NCBI GenBank assembly: GCA_035526665.1
Contig: DATLBY010000116.1
Location: 1 to 7,471, forward strand
Source: DATLBY01 sp035526665
Lineage (GTDB): Bacteria > Acidobacteriota > Terriglobia > Bryobacterales > Bryobacteraceae
Length of the DNA stretch: 7,471 nucleotides
Reading direction: 5' to 3'
Position 1 is the first letter of the stretch. Each line of letters begins with the position of its first letter. A program made the translations under genes and the position numbers. This document shows, piece by piece, positions 1-6,999 of this stretch. The notes below the pieces were generated by a model. The model was not told the DNA's origin. It worked only from the letters and a program-made list of their open reading frames with translations, and did no database searches.

Positions 1-123
1 CAGCTGAGGGGGCCCGCACATAAGGGTTTGCATAGAATCGTTGGTTTCGCGTCCTCAGGATGCTCTTCGGCTTTCTCCGCGGAATCTTTATAGGCAAGTG
101 CCTCCAAACGCGAGAATGTTGTA
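1..123. other. Upstream leader, no convincing gene
   Basis: No protein I recognise is encoded on either strand here. One + frame is open from the window edge to a TAG at 91-93, but it lacks recognisable motifs. On the minus strand an ATG at 32-30 opens toward the edge without a visible ribosome-binding site. A TATAGG at 89-94 could be a -10 element for the rightward genes, but the matching -35 position (TTCGGC, 66-71) is poor. The stretch most likely holds the promoter and 5' leader of the rightward operon. Confidence 0.3.
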
Positions 124-140
124 TGAAGTGACACACTTCA
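124..140. promoter_or_regulatory. Perfect 7-3-7 inverted repeat upstream of the selenoprotein gene
   Basis: TGAAGTG (124-130), spacer ACA, CACTTCA (134-140) is a perfect interrupted palindrome ending 22 bases before the ATG at 163. As DNA it has the size and symmetry of a dimeric repressor operator. As RNA it would form a 7-bp hairpin in the leader, just upstream of the weak Shine-Dalgarno (GGAG, 149-152). The sequence alone cannot separate these roles, and I recognise no specific regulator from the half-site. Confidence 0.4.
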
Positions 141-162
141 GCCCGAGTGGAGTCCCAAAGGC

Positions 163-753
163 ATGCAGCCCCGCATCGAAGTTTATTCAGATTACGTTTG
201 ACCGTACTGTTTCCTGGCGGAGTTTCCGCTGGAGGAGGCCCTACGCGGCAATAATGTGGAGGTCGAGTGGATGCCGTTTGAGCTACGCCCTTATCCGGCG
301 CCCACGCTCAGGCCCGAGGATGACTACTTGCAGAACGCCTGGCGGACGTCGGTGTATCCCCTGGCCGGCCGGATGGGGATCGAAATACGGCTTCCTACAG
401 TCTCACCGCAGCCGCATACCCGGCTGGCATTCGAAGGCCTGGCATTTGCCAAGGAGCACGGCAAAGGAAATGACTACAATTCCCGTGCGTTGAGAGGCTT
501 TTTTCAGCAGAATCGCGACATCGGCGACATCAACGTCCTGACCGAGATTGCGCAGGAGTCCGGGCTGGACGGCGCAGGTTTCCGGCTCGCCCTGGAAAGC
601 GGTCAGTATAGCGAGCAGCACCAGGCCGCTCTCCGCCACGTGTATGAGACCGCCGGCGTTACCGGAGTGCCCTTGTTTGTGATCGGCGGCCGGAGGCTGA
701 GTGGACTGCAGCCCAGAGGAGCGTTGGAAGAAGCCATAATATCGGTGAGATGA
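163..753 (+). CDS. DsbA/FrnE-family thiol-disulfide oxidoreductase, probable selenoprotein (UPYC active site)
   Basis: The product is 196 residues with a thioredoxin fold carrying the DsbA helical insertion. The N-terminus reads MQPRIEVYSDYV-U-PYC: the first active-site position (residue 13) is TGA at 199-201 and the resolving Cys is residue 16. The rest matches FrnE-like proteins: VEVEWMPFELRP (32-43), VSPQPHTRLAFEG, NRDIGDINVL, and the cis-proline loop GVPLFVIGG (Pro170). There is no signal peptide, so it should be cytoplasmic, reducing, oxidising or isomerising thiol substrates; the substrate is unknown. ATG 163 is chosen because it is the only start between an in-frame TGA at 124-126 and the active site, and it gives the family's usual N-terminus. 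Its Shine-Dalgarno is weak (GGAG, 10 bases upstream). A caller treating TGA as stop would begin at GTG 256 and lose residues 1-31. The stop overlaps the DUF763 start. The main alternative is a recent nonsense mutation, disfavoured by the intact reading frame and the downstream hairpin. Confidence 0.85.
199..201 (+). other. In-frame UGA, probable selenocysteine codon (Sec13)
   Basis: This TGA falls exactly on the nucleophilic cysteine of the CxxC motif, the position where Cys/Sec exchange is well established in redox selenoproteins. Translation on both sides stays in one frame and matches the same family. The gene's own stop and the stops of the other three genes are also TGA, so the codon would have to be read by local recoding rather than by a variant genetic code. 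Confidence 0.78.
210..236 (+). promoter_or_regulatory. Candidate bacterial SECIS hairpin
   Basis: GCGGA (217-221) pairs perfectly with TCCGC (225-229) around a 3-base loop GTT (222-224). Outward pairing continues with 216-230 (G-U), 215-231 (U-G) and 214-232 (C-G), a 213/233 mismatch, then 212-234, 211-235 (U-G) and 210-236 (U-A). The loop begins with G and starts 20 bases after the UGA. Both agree with the known bacterial SECIS pattern, an apical loop with an early G roughly 16-37 bases downstream, as in E. coli fdhF. The hairpin would recruit SelB with Sec-tRNA. It lies inside the coding sequence (residues 16-25), as usual in bacteria. Confidence 0.7.
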
Positions 754-1964
754 AACGCTCCGGATACGCCGACCTGCCGCTGCACGGCGGCCGCGTCCCC
801 GCGTGGCTCGGTGAGCGCATGACCAAGCTGGGCACCGCGATCGCCGAGAGCATTGTGCATGAGTACGGGCATTCCGCGCTGCTGTCGCGGCTGAGCGATC
901 CCCTGTGGTTCCAGGCGCTCGGCTCGGTCATGGGAATGGACTGGCATTCTTCGGGTATCACTACATCGGTCGTGGGCGCTCTCAAGCGCGGCTTAAATCC
1001 GCGAGCTCACGAGCTGGGGATCTACATTTGCGGCGGACGCGGGAAGCATTCCAGAAATACGCCGGAGGAATTACGCGCGGTGGCGGAGAAGCGAAGCCTG
1101 GATGGCGACGCGCTGGTCCGCACCAGCCGGCTGACCGCGAAGATCGACAACAACGCAATCGCCGACGGCTTTCAGGTGTACCTGCACAGCTTCATCGTCA
1201 GCGCGGCCGGCGAGTGGGCAATCGTGCAACAGGGGATGAACCCCACGTCCGGTTACGCCCGGCGCTATCACTGGCATTCCGCGGCGGTGCGGGATTTTAC
1301 GTCCGAGCCCCACACCGGGATCGCCGGCGAGAACGCAGGGACGATTATGAACCTGGTGGACAGCCGCGCGGGACAGGCGCAGGCTGCCATGCTGGCGATT
1401 GTGCGGGAGAATCCGGAAAAGAACCTGCAGCAGGTCCGCAGTCTGTTCGCCCCCCGGCATCACGAGGTACGAGCTGAGAACGTTGCCCTCAAGCGATTAG
1501 GCGCGGTATTGGCGGTGGCATATGAACAGGACCTCCGGGACTTCGCGAATCTGCTGTTGCTCCAAAATTTAGGCCCGCGCACGCTGCAATCGCTGGCGCT
1601 GATTGCCGAGGTGGTGCATGGGGCTCCTACGCGCTTCTCCGATCCCGCCCGGTTTTCATTCGCCCTCGGGGGCAAGGATCGCCATCCCTTTCCGGTACCT
1701 CTGAAGACTTACGACGAGTCCATCGCCGTACTGCGCGGGTCGCTGGACGCTGCCAAGCTCGGGGATACGGAAAAGTTGGAAGGGTTCAAGCGCCTCGATC
1801 AGTTCACACGAGCAGTCGAGAGACAGTATGCGCCGGAGGCCGATTTCGACGCAATCGTGAAACACGAGCATGCCATCTCGCCGGAGCTGGCTGGAAGAAG
1901 CGTGTTCGACGACCGCAAGCCGCGGCCGGTCAGAGGCAGTCAACAATTGCGTCTGTTTGGCTGA
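750..1964 (+). CDS. DUF763 family protein, probable DNA-associated protein
   Basis: This 404-residue protein has the hallmarks of the DUF763 family of bacteria and archaea. Conserved blocks are GYADLPLHGG (5-14), LSDPLWFQALG (48-58), DWHSSG (64-69), GGRGKHS (95-101), DGFQVYLHSF (139-148) and QQGMNP (160-165). The family's biochemical role is not established to my knowledge. A segment around 268-290 (LLLQNLGPRTLQSLALIAEV) resembles a helix-hairpin-helix DNA-binding turn. The C-terminus ends QLRLFG, resembling the QLxLF peptide that binds the bacterial sliding clamp. Both hint at a DNA repair or replication role, which is inference. No signal peptide or membrane segment is visible. Its ATG overlaps the preceding stop as ATGA, which implies translational coupling to the selenoprotein gene; the only nearby ribosome-binding-like sequence is GGTGAG abutting the ATG. 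Confidence 0.9.
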   Translation: MKRSGYADLPLHGGRVPAWLGERMTKLGTAIAESIVHEYGHSALLSRLSDPLWFQALGSVMGMDWHSSGITTSVVGALKRGLNPRAHELGIYICGGRGKHSRNTPEELRAVAEKRSLDGDALVRTSRLTAKIDNNAIADGFQVYLHSFIVSAAGEWAIVQQGMNPTSGYARRYHWHSAAVRDFTSEPHTGIAGENAGTIMNLVDSRAGQAQAAMLAIVRENPEKNLQQVRSLFAPRHHEVRAENVALKRLGAVLAVAYEQDLRDFANLLLLQNLGPRTLQSLALIAEVVHGAPTRFSDPARFSFALGGKDRHPFPVPLKTYDESIAVLRGSLDAAKLGDTEKLEGFKRLDQFTRAVERQYAPEADFDAIVKHEHAISPELAGRSVFDDRKPRPVRGSQQLRLFG

Positions 1965-1971
1965 CGATGCC

Positions 1972-1995
1972 GGAAGGAATATACTTTCCAAGGGA
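1972..1995 (+). promoter_or_regulatory. Shine-Dalgarno of the oxidoreductase gene with adjacent small hairpin
   Basis: AAGGGA (1990-1995) lies 5 bases before ATG 2001 and is the best ribosome-binding site in the window, fixing the start of the Gfo/Idh/MocA gene. Immediately upstream GGAAGG (1972-1977) can pair with CTTTCC (1984-1989) around AATATA (one G-U pair). The hairpin ends right at the Shine-Dalgarno without covering it. The 36-base gap to the DUF763 stop shows no clear promoter, so co-transcription is plausible. Confidence 0.5.
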
Positions 1996-2000
1996 CTCCT

Positions 2001-3344
2001 ATGGATCGACGCAAATTCCTGCAAACGGGTAGCGCGGCCCTGCTTTCGGCCGCGGGTAGTTACGCGACGCCTTACGCCGACCAGAAGCCGAGGCGCGTGG
2101 GCCTGATTGGCTGCGGCTGGTACGGCAAAGCCGACATGTTCCGCCTGATTCAGGTGGCGCCGGTCGAGATCGTTTCCTTATGTGACGTGGATAAGCGGAT
2201 GCTGTCACGCGCGGCGGACATGGCGGCAACGCGGCAGGTTTCCAAGAAAAAGCCGCGCACGTATGCCGACTACAGGGAGATGCTCAAGCAGAAGGATCTC
2301 GACATTGTTCTGATCGCAACTCCCGATCACTGGCATGCGCTCACGATGATTGAGGCGGTGAAGTCCGGCGCCGATGTCTACTGCCAAAAGCCTATCAGCG
2401 TGGATGTGGCCGAAGCACAGGCGATGCTGGCGGCCGCCCGTAAGTATAAACGCGTCGTCCAAATAGGAACGCAGCGCCGCAGCACGCCTCACCTGGTGGA
2501 GGCCCGCGACAACTTTATCAAGACCGGAAAGCTGGGGAAGATCGCACAGGTGGAGATCTGCTGCTATTACCATATGCGAACCACTAAGAACCCGCCGGAC
2601 ACCACGCCGCCGGAGTACCTCGATTACGAAATGTGGACCGGGCCGGCTCCCATGCGTCCCTACAATGAGCTGGTCCATCCCCGAACCTGGCGCGCGTTCA
2701 TGGAGTACGGGAACGGAATCGTCGGGGATATGTGCATCCACATGCTCGACATGGTGCGCTGGATGATGGATCTGGGCTGGCCTACGCGCATCGCCTCCAC
2801 CGGCGGCATCCTGGTAGATAAGCAGAGCAAGGCGAACATTACCGATACCCAGACCGCCACCTTCGACTTCAATGAAGTGAAGGTAGTCTGGGAGCACCGC
2901 ACCTGGGGCCACGCGCCCGATCCGAAATATCCCTGGGCGGCAACTTTCTACGGAGACCAGGGCACCTTAAAAGCGGGCGTGATGGGTTACGATTTCATTC
3001 CCCTGAAGGGCGAACCGGTACACAAGGATGTCACCTACGAACTCGAGCAGTTCCCTGAGGACAAAACGGAACCGGAACTGGAGAAACACGTGGCGCCGGC
3101 CATCCGGTATCACATGAAGGATTTTCTGGCAGCCATTGATTCCCGCGGCAAGCCGGTAGCCGATATCGAGCAAGGCTACATCTCCACGGCCAGCTGCATA
3201 CTGGCGAATCAGGCTCTCAAGCTTGGCAGGACTCTTACCTGGGATGCGGGGAAGCAGAGGGTGGTGGGCGACGAGGAGGCAAATCGAGGCCTGCGGCGTC
3301 CCTACCGCAGGCCTTGGATACATCCGGAAGCGGATCGCGTTTGA
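2001..3344 (+). CDS. Tat-exported Gfo/Idh/MocA family oxidoreductase
   Basis: A 447-residue NAD(P)-dependent oxidoreductase of the glucose-fructose oxidoreductase/inositol dehydrogenase family. The N-terminus has a twin-arginine signal (RRKFLQ, 3-8, then a mild hydrophobic stretch to about residue 22), so it is probably folded with its cofactor and exported. The Rossmann fold follows: GLIGCGWYG (34-42), ATPDHWHAL (106-114), and the catalytic-lysine motif as YCQKP (127-131), where Gln replaces the usual Glu of EKP. The C-terminal domain shows LDYEMWTGPAP (207-217) and GDMCIHMLD (242-250), with Asp243 and His247 at positions expected in the active site. The ending NRGLRRPYRRPWIHP is typical of this exported subfamily. 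The substrate is probably a sugar or polyol but cannot be read from sequence. It is the last rightward gene and converges on the TonB-dependent receptor. Confidence 0.93.
   Translation: MDRRKFLQTGSAALLSAAGSYATPYADQKPRRVGLIGCGWYGKADMFRLIQVAPVEIVSLCDVDKRMLSRAADMAATRQVSKKKPRTYADYREMLKQKDLDIVLIATPDHWHALTMIEAVKSGADVYCQKPISVDVAEAQAMLAAARKYKRVVQIGTQRRSTPHLVEARDNFIKTGKLGKIAQVEICCYYHMRTTKNPPDTTPPEYLDYEMWTGPAPMRPYNELVHPRTWRAFMEYGNGIVGDMCIHMLDMVRWMMDLGWPTRIASTGGILVDKQSKANITDTQTATFDFNEVKVVWEHRTWGHAPDPKYPWAATFYGDQGTLKAGVMGYDFIPLKGEPVHKDVTYELEQFPEDKTEPELEKHVAPAIRYHMKDFLAAIDSRGKPVADIEQGYISTASCILANQALKLGRTLTWDAGKQRVVGDEEANRGLRRPYRRPWIHPEADRV
3287..3314 (-). terminator. Possible terminator of the TonB-dependent receptor transcript
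   Basis: AGGCCTGCGG (3287-3296) and CCGCAGGCCT (3305-3314) form a perfect 10-bp inverted repeat with an 8-base loop, extendable outward by 3 more pairs, two of them G-U. Read on the minus strand, it comes 55 bases after the receptor's stop and is followed by CGATTTG, a short and imperfect T-run. On the plus strand it lies inside the last codons of the oxidoreductase and has no T-run after it, so a role for the leftward transcript is more likely. It may also simply reflect the repeated Arg-Pro codons there. Confidence 0.35.
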
Positions 3345-3369
3345 ACTGGATTGATAGATACCAGCCAGG

Positions 3370-6300
3370 TCAGAACCGGAATCGGAGCCCGATTTGAAGA
3401 GTTCGGGGTCCGCCGATGGTAGACGTGATTACTCCGGCGGTGCCAACTCCAGCCGCGGGTAACGTACTGTTCGGGTTTGCAAACGTTGCCTGGTTGAACG
3501 CATTGAAAGCCTCCAGCCGCGTTTCGAGCGTATAAAACTCCCGCCATTTTACGGACTTGGCCACTGCAAAATCGAACTGACGCTGGGCAGGCCCCCGGAG
3601 GATATTCCGCCCCGAGTTGCCCCATCGATCTTCCGAATTCGCAAACGCCGTTGGGTCAAAATACTGCTCGATGCGGCTCTGTACACTCCCCTCCCTTCGA
3701 GCATTGTCGATCGAGCGGCCGGGAGCGAAGTCCACCCTAACCCTTGCCACCTGGGCCCAGTAGGCGTTAGCTGTCGATGACCCAATTACCGAAAACGGCG
3801 TGCCACTTTGCAGCGTTGCCATACCGCTCAGCGCCCAGCCGCTCAGGACCGCCTTGGGGAGCCGGTGGCCCACAAACGGAGTTGGCAGTTCATAGAGATA
3901 GCCGACAGTAAAGCGGTGCGGGCGGTCGAAATCGGCAGGTCCGCGGTTGTTTCGCGAATTACGGGCATCGTGCTCTATCAAGCCGCCATCAGAGGAGATA
4001 TTGTCCAGTGTTTTCGCCCATGTGTACGCTGCGTTTACCAGCAGTCCACGCTGAAATCGCCTTCGGTAGTTTACCTGCAATCCATGGTAGGTCGACATGC
4101 CGTAGTTGGAACGCATCCTGAACCCATTCTGCCTGCCTAAGCCGAGATATTCCGATGGCACGAAGAAATCGGGATTGATGAGCGATCCCGTCGCCGTGCG
4201 GATGTCTGTGAAGCCGTTTACCGGCGTGACGCGGGGGTCCTTGGGCTGCGCGAGATTGACTTTCGCCATCAGACCCACGCCTCTCGTCCCCACATAGCGT
4301 ATGTCCAGGAGGTTACCCCGAATTGGCTCGTACTGTATGTTAAACGTCCACTGCTGCACATAGGGTGTCTTGATAAACGGATCGATGAATGTGAAATTTT
4401 TCGCAGCGAATGGTTCCGTCGCCGGGAAAGGAGTTCCGTCGAAGCGCCGCCAGGAGGGAGTGCCATTCGCATCGCGAACCATCTTGACCTGCAGCGGGAT
4501 GGTAAATGGGTTTATGTTCAGCTTGGGGTAAGGATCTGCCATATCCAGCGGCGCAGGGACGTTTTGATAAACGAAGAAGGGCGAGGAGAGCTGCAGATCG
4601 GTCTTGAAGGATCCGGAAGGCCGCTCGTAGTAAAGGGCATACCCCGTGCGGAACACGAGGCGGTTGCTGAACCCTGGCTTCCATGAGATGCCGATGCGGG
4701 GCGCCAGGTTATTCCAATCAGGCTTGAAGATGTTATCGCGCTGCGCTTTGTGCACTTGGCGCAGGTCCAACGGCACGTCCGGGGACACGACCAGGCCCAT
4801 CTTTGCAGGATCGAAACCGGGTTGAAAGATGAGATGGTTTTTATTGATGTAGTAGCCGGGTTCCACTCCAGCCCGCGCGGCGGCCTCGTTGTTGTAGTAC
4901 GTGCCAATGCGGCCCGAAGTCTCCGTGGGCCAACCGTAGTAATCCCAGCGGACACCGGCATTGATTGTGAGATCCTTGCGAACCCGCCAGTCGTCCTGCG
5001 CAAATAAGGAGACGTCGAACATATTGTAATCCCGGCGGGTGTCCCCCTGATCGAGATCGCTGCCTCCGCCGGACGCGCCGTGGCCGGTGAAGAACAGCAC
5101 CCAGTTGTCATAATCGAGATCGCCGTTCGTGCGGGCCATGTATTCGCCTTTAAGATTTGTTCTTCGGGCTTCTCCACCGAACTGCAACGTGTGCGCGCCC
5201 AGGATGCGCGTCAGCGAGTCGGAGGCGTACGCATTGCGCTGTCTGTCATAGAAATCCCATGCATTGCCGATGCCGGCGCCTGACCTCTGGGTTACGATGT
5301 CGACCGTAGGCATCAGGGAAGCGAGTCCACCCAACGAATGTTCAAGCGGATTGTATATGCCGAGAGTTGAGTTGAAGATATCCCGAAATTTCGAAATTCG
5401 CGTGTTGTAAAGTTCGAAGAAGCCGCCGCGCAGCTCATTCACCCAATAGGGTCCGAATGTGTGGAGGTGGGACAACGACGCGACATATCCCGGTGTCAGT
5501 CCCTGGGTAGGCGAAGCCGATGAGTTGGCCCAAGGAAAGGCTTCTTCCACGAACTGCTGAGACTTGACGTAGTTCAGCCGTAAACGATCGTTGCCGCTGA
5601 AATTATGCTCGAGAGAGAGGGAGCCTGACCAGGAATTAAAAAATGTCGGGAATGCATTGACCTGTTCGCGCTCCCGCCCATAGCTGGCGTTCCCCGGCAA
5701 CAACCGATTCTGGGATGTTACCGAAGGAAGCAAAAGCTTGCCCTCGCGCTTGGCATTCAATATATTGATCGCCACCGGATGTATGTCGGCCGCTGTCAGT
5801 TCCCGGAAGACCGGCGAGGCCGGATCCGAAGTGTTTACGAAAAACTGCCGCTCAAGGCCTGGTATCTGTTCCGCTGGAAATCGCCGAATCGCGGACAGGA
5901 AATTAGCGGCGAACTGCGGATTGTCCTGCGCCCCGGTCTGCAGCCACTGATTTGCCACCTGAGCGATCGTCGCGGGCGTTCGCATGTCGCTGAGGCCGTC
6001 TGGACTTGCAGTGGTCACGATCGCCCGGCTCGCGTAGCCGGATAAAAAACCGGTCCGCTGCACGGCGGCATGAAAAAACGTTTTGTTTTTCACGATTGGA
6101 CCGCCCAATCCCGCATAACTTTCATTGCGGCGGAACTTCGGCCGGCTGCCGCCGGAGCGGTTCAGAAAGAATTCGTTTGCGTTCAGGATCTCATTTTGAA
6201 AAAAATGCGATGCACTACCATGGAAGGCGTTCGTTCCTGTCCGGGTAATCATCTGAATATTGGCTCCGCCGTTGCGCCCAGTTGCCGCGGAATATAGTGC

Positions 6301-6999
6301 AGTTTGCATCTCCACGGCCTCTAAAGCGTCCAATGGAACGGCGATATTGTTGCCAAGACTGCCGCCGCCGTTCATCATGTTGGTCGCGTCGACGCCATTG
6401 ATCATAAGCGAATTGTTTGTCGGGCGAGCCCCGTTTACGGAAGGGTTCAAGCTCTGGGTGCCATCATCGGCCTGGGACCCAGGCGAGGTGGCCAGATTCA
6501 TTCCGCGCCCCGTGCGATCCGGGAGCGGAGCCGCCACGCCCGCCTCTCCGACAATGAGATGAGTGTAATTCCGGGACGCAGTGGGGAGACTTTGGATCTG
6601 CCGGGTGGTGAGCGAGGTAGTCTGTGTGCTCGAGTTCGATTGCAGTAAATCAGCCGAGGCGATCACATCTACGCTCTCGATTACAGTGCTTGCGGAGAGG
6701 GTTAGATGGACCTCGGCCGCAGTTCCGTTTTCCAACGTCAGAGAGCGGGTGAAGGGCTGAAAACCTTCGAGTTCCACTCGAATGGATGCCAGTCCAGACG
6801 AAGGCCGTTGAAAGACAAAAAGGCCCTCCGAAGTGCTGGTGGTTCTCATAACGTAATTGCTGGATTGTGTGTGCAGGGAAATGCGGGCGCCTGCGATGCG
6901 CGCTCCTGTCTGGTCTTCTACAGTCCCCTGAATACGCTCTGCGTTCTGAGCAAATGCGGCGCTCAAAAGCAGAAAATGAATTGCAAGTTTGTTCAACAT
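3370..6999 (-). CDS. TonB-dependent receptor, Oar-like, with carboxypeptidase-regulatory-like domain
   Basis: The product is 1209 residues, an outer-membrane protein. Residues 1-17 are a Sec signal peptide (MLNKLAIHFLLLSAAFA), which supports this start although no good Shine-Dalgarno precedes it. Residues about 22-103 are a carboxypeptidase-D-regulatory-like beta-sandwich (IQGTVEDQTGARIAGARISL at 23-42, VELEGF at 75-80). The plug domain runs about 106-255, with NGARPTNNSLMINGVDATN (189-207) and GANIQMITRTGTNAFHG (245-261). The remainder is a large beta-barrel rich in Tyr, Phe and Asn, ending GLRFRF with the terminal Phe typical of barrel-assembly signals. This architecture is expanded in Acidobacteriota and related to Bacteroidota SusC/Oar proteins; it is generally thought to import complex substrates using TonB energy. 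The substrate is unknown. It is convergent with the oxidoreductase (25 bases between stops), and no SusD-like partner is in the window. Confidence 0.95.
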   Translation of the reverse strand: MLNKLAIHFLLLSAAFAQNAERIQGTVEDQTGARIAGARISLHTQSSNYVMRTTSTSEGLFVFQRPSSGLASIRVELEGFQPFTRSLTLENGTAAEVHLTLSASTVIESVDVIASADLLQSNSSTQTTSLTTRQIQSLPTASRNYTHLIVGEAGVAAPLPDRTGRGMNLATSPGSQADDGTQSLNPSVNGARPTNNSLMINGVDATNMMNGGGSLGNNIAVPLDALEAVEMQTALYSAATGRNGGANIQMITRTGTNAFHGSASHFFQNEILNANEFFLNRSGGSRPKFRRNESYAGLGGPIVKNKTFFHAAVQRTGFLSGYASRAIVTTASPDGLSDMRTPATIAQVANQWLQTGAQDNPQFAANFLSAIRRFPAEQIPGLERQFFVNTSDPASPVFRELTAADIHPVAINILNAKREGKLLLPSVTSQNRLLPGNASYGREREQVNAFPTFFNSWSGSLSLEHNFSGNDRLRLNYVKSQQFVEEAFPWANSSASPTQGLTPGYVASLSHLHTFGPYWVNELRGGFFELYNTRISKFRDIFNSTLGIYNPLEHSLGGLASLMPTVDIVTQRSGAGIGNAWDFYDRQRNAYASDSLTRILGAHTLQFGGEARRTNLKGEYMARTNGDLDYDNWVLFFTGHGASGGGSDLDQGDTRRDYNMFDVSLFAQDDWRVRKDLTINAGVRWDYYGWPTETSGRIGTYYNNEAAARAGVEPGYYINKNHLIFQPGFDPAKMGLVVSPDVPLDLRQVHKAQRDNIFKPDWNNLAPRIGISWKPGFSNRLVFRTGYALYYERPSGSFKTDLQLSSPFFVYQNVPAPLDMADPYPKLNINPFTIPLQVKMVRDANGTPSWRRFDGTPFPATEPFAAKNFTFIDPFIKTPYVQQWTFNIQYEPIRGNLLDIRYVGTRGVGLMAKVNLAQPKDPRVTPVNGFTDIRTATGSLINPDFFVPSEYLGLGRQNGFRMRSNYGMSTYHGLQVNYRRRFQRGLLVNAAYTWAKTLDNISSDGGLIEHDARNSRNNRGPADFDRPHRFTVGYLYELPTPFVGHRLPKAVLSGWALSGMATLQSGTPFSVIGSSTANAYWAQVARVRVDFAPGRSIDNARREGSVQSRIEQYFDPTAFANSEDRWGNSGRNILRGPAQRQFDFAVAKSVKWREFYTLETRLEAFNAFNQATFANPNSTLPAAGVGTAGVITSTIGGPRTLQIGLRFRF
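3380..3394 (+). terminator. Weak terminator-like hairpin after the oxidoreductase gene
   Basis: AATCGG (3380-3385), loop AGC, CCGATT (3389-3394) is a perfect 6-bp inverted repeat 35 bases after the oxidoreductase stop. It is followed by TGAAG, so there is almost no T-run. It sits within the last codons of the opposing receptor gene. The call is tentative because a repeat this short can occur by chance. Confidence 0.2.

Noticed and set aside
199..201. Genome-wide reassignment of UGA to an amino acid
   Set aside because: All four genes in the window terminate at TGA at positions consistent with their family lengths, so UGA works as stop here.
163..258. Reading the gene as a pseudogene with a nonsense mutation, or as a 165-residue protein starting at GTG 256
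   Set aside because: The frame is intact on both sides of TGA, the TGA sits exactly on the active-site Cys, and a SECIS-like hairpin follows. A start at 256 would delete the first beta strand and the whole active site. The pseudogene option is not fully excluded.
41..493. 150-residue + strand ORF overlapping the selenoprotein gene in another frame
   Set aside because: It is low-complexity, rich in Arg, Ser and Trp, and without family resemblance. It is a shadow of the true frame.
2205..2912. 235-residue minus-strand ORF opposite the oxidoreductase
   Set aside because: His-, Arg- and Gly-rich antisense shadow of a high-GC gene, with no motif and no ribosome-binding evidence.
4518..5177. 219-residue minus-strand ORF, and several 60-110-residue plus-strand ORFs, inside the receptor gene
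   Set aside because: They are overlapping-frame shadows of a long, well-supported TonB-dependent receptor and show no recognisable domains.
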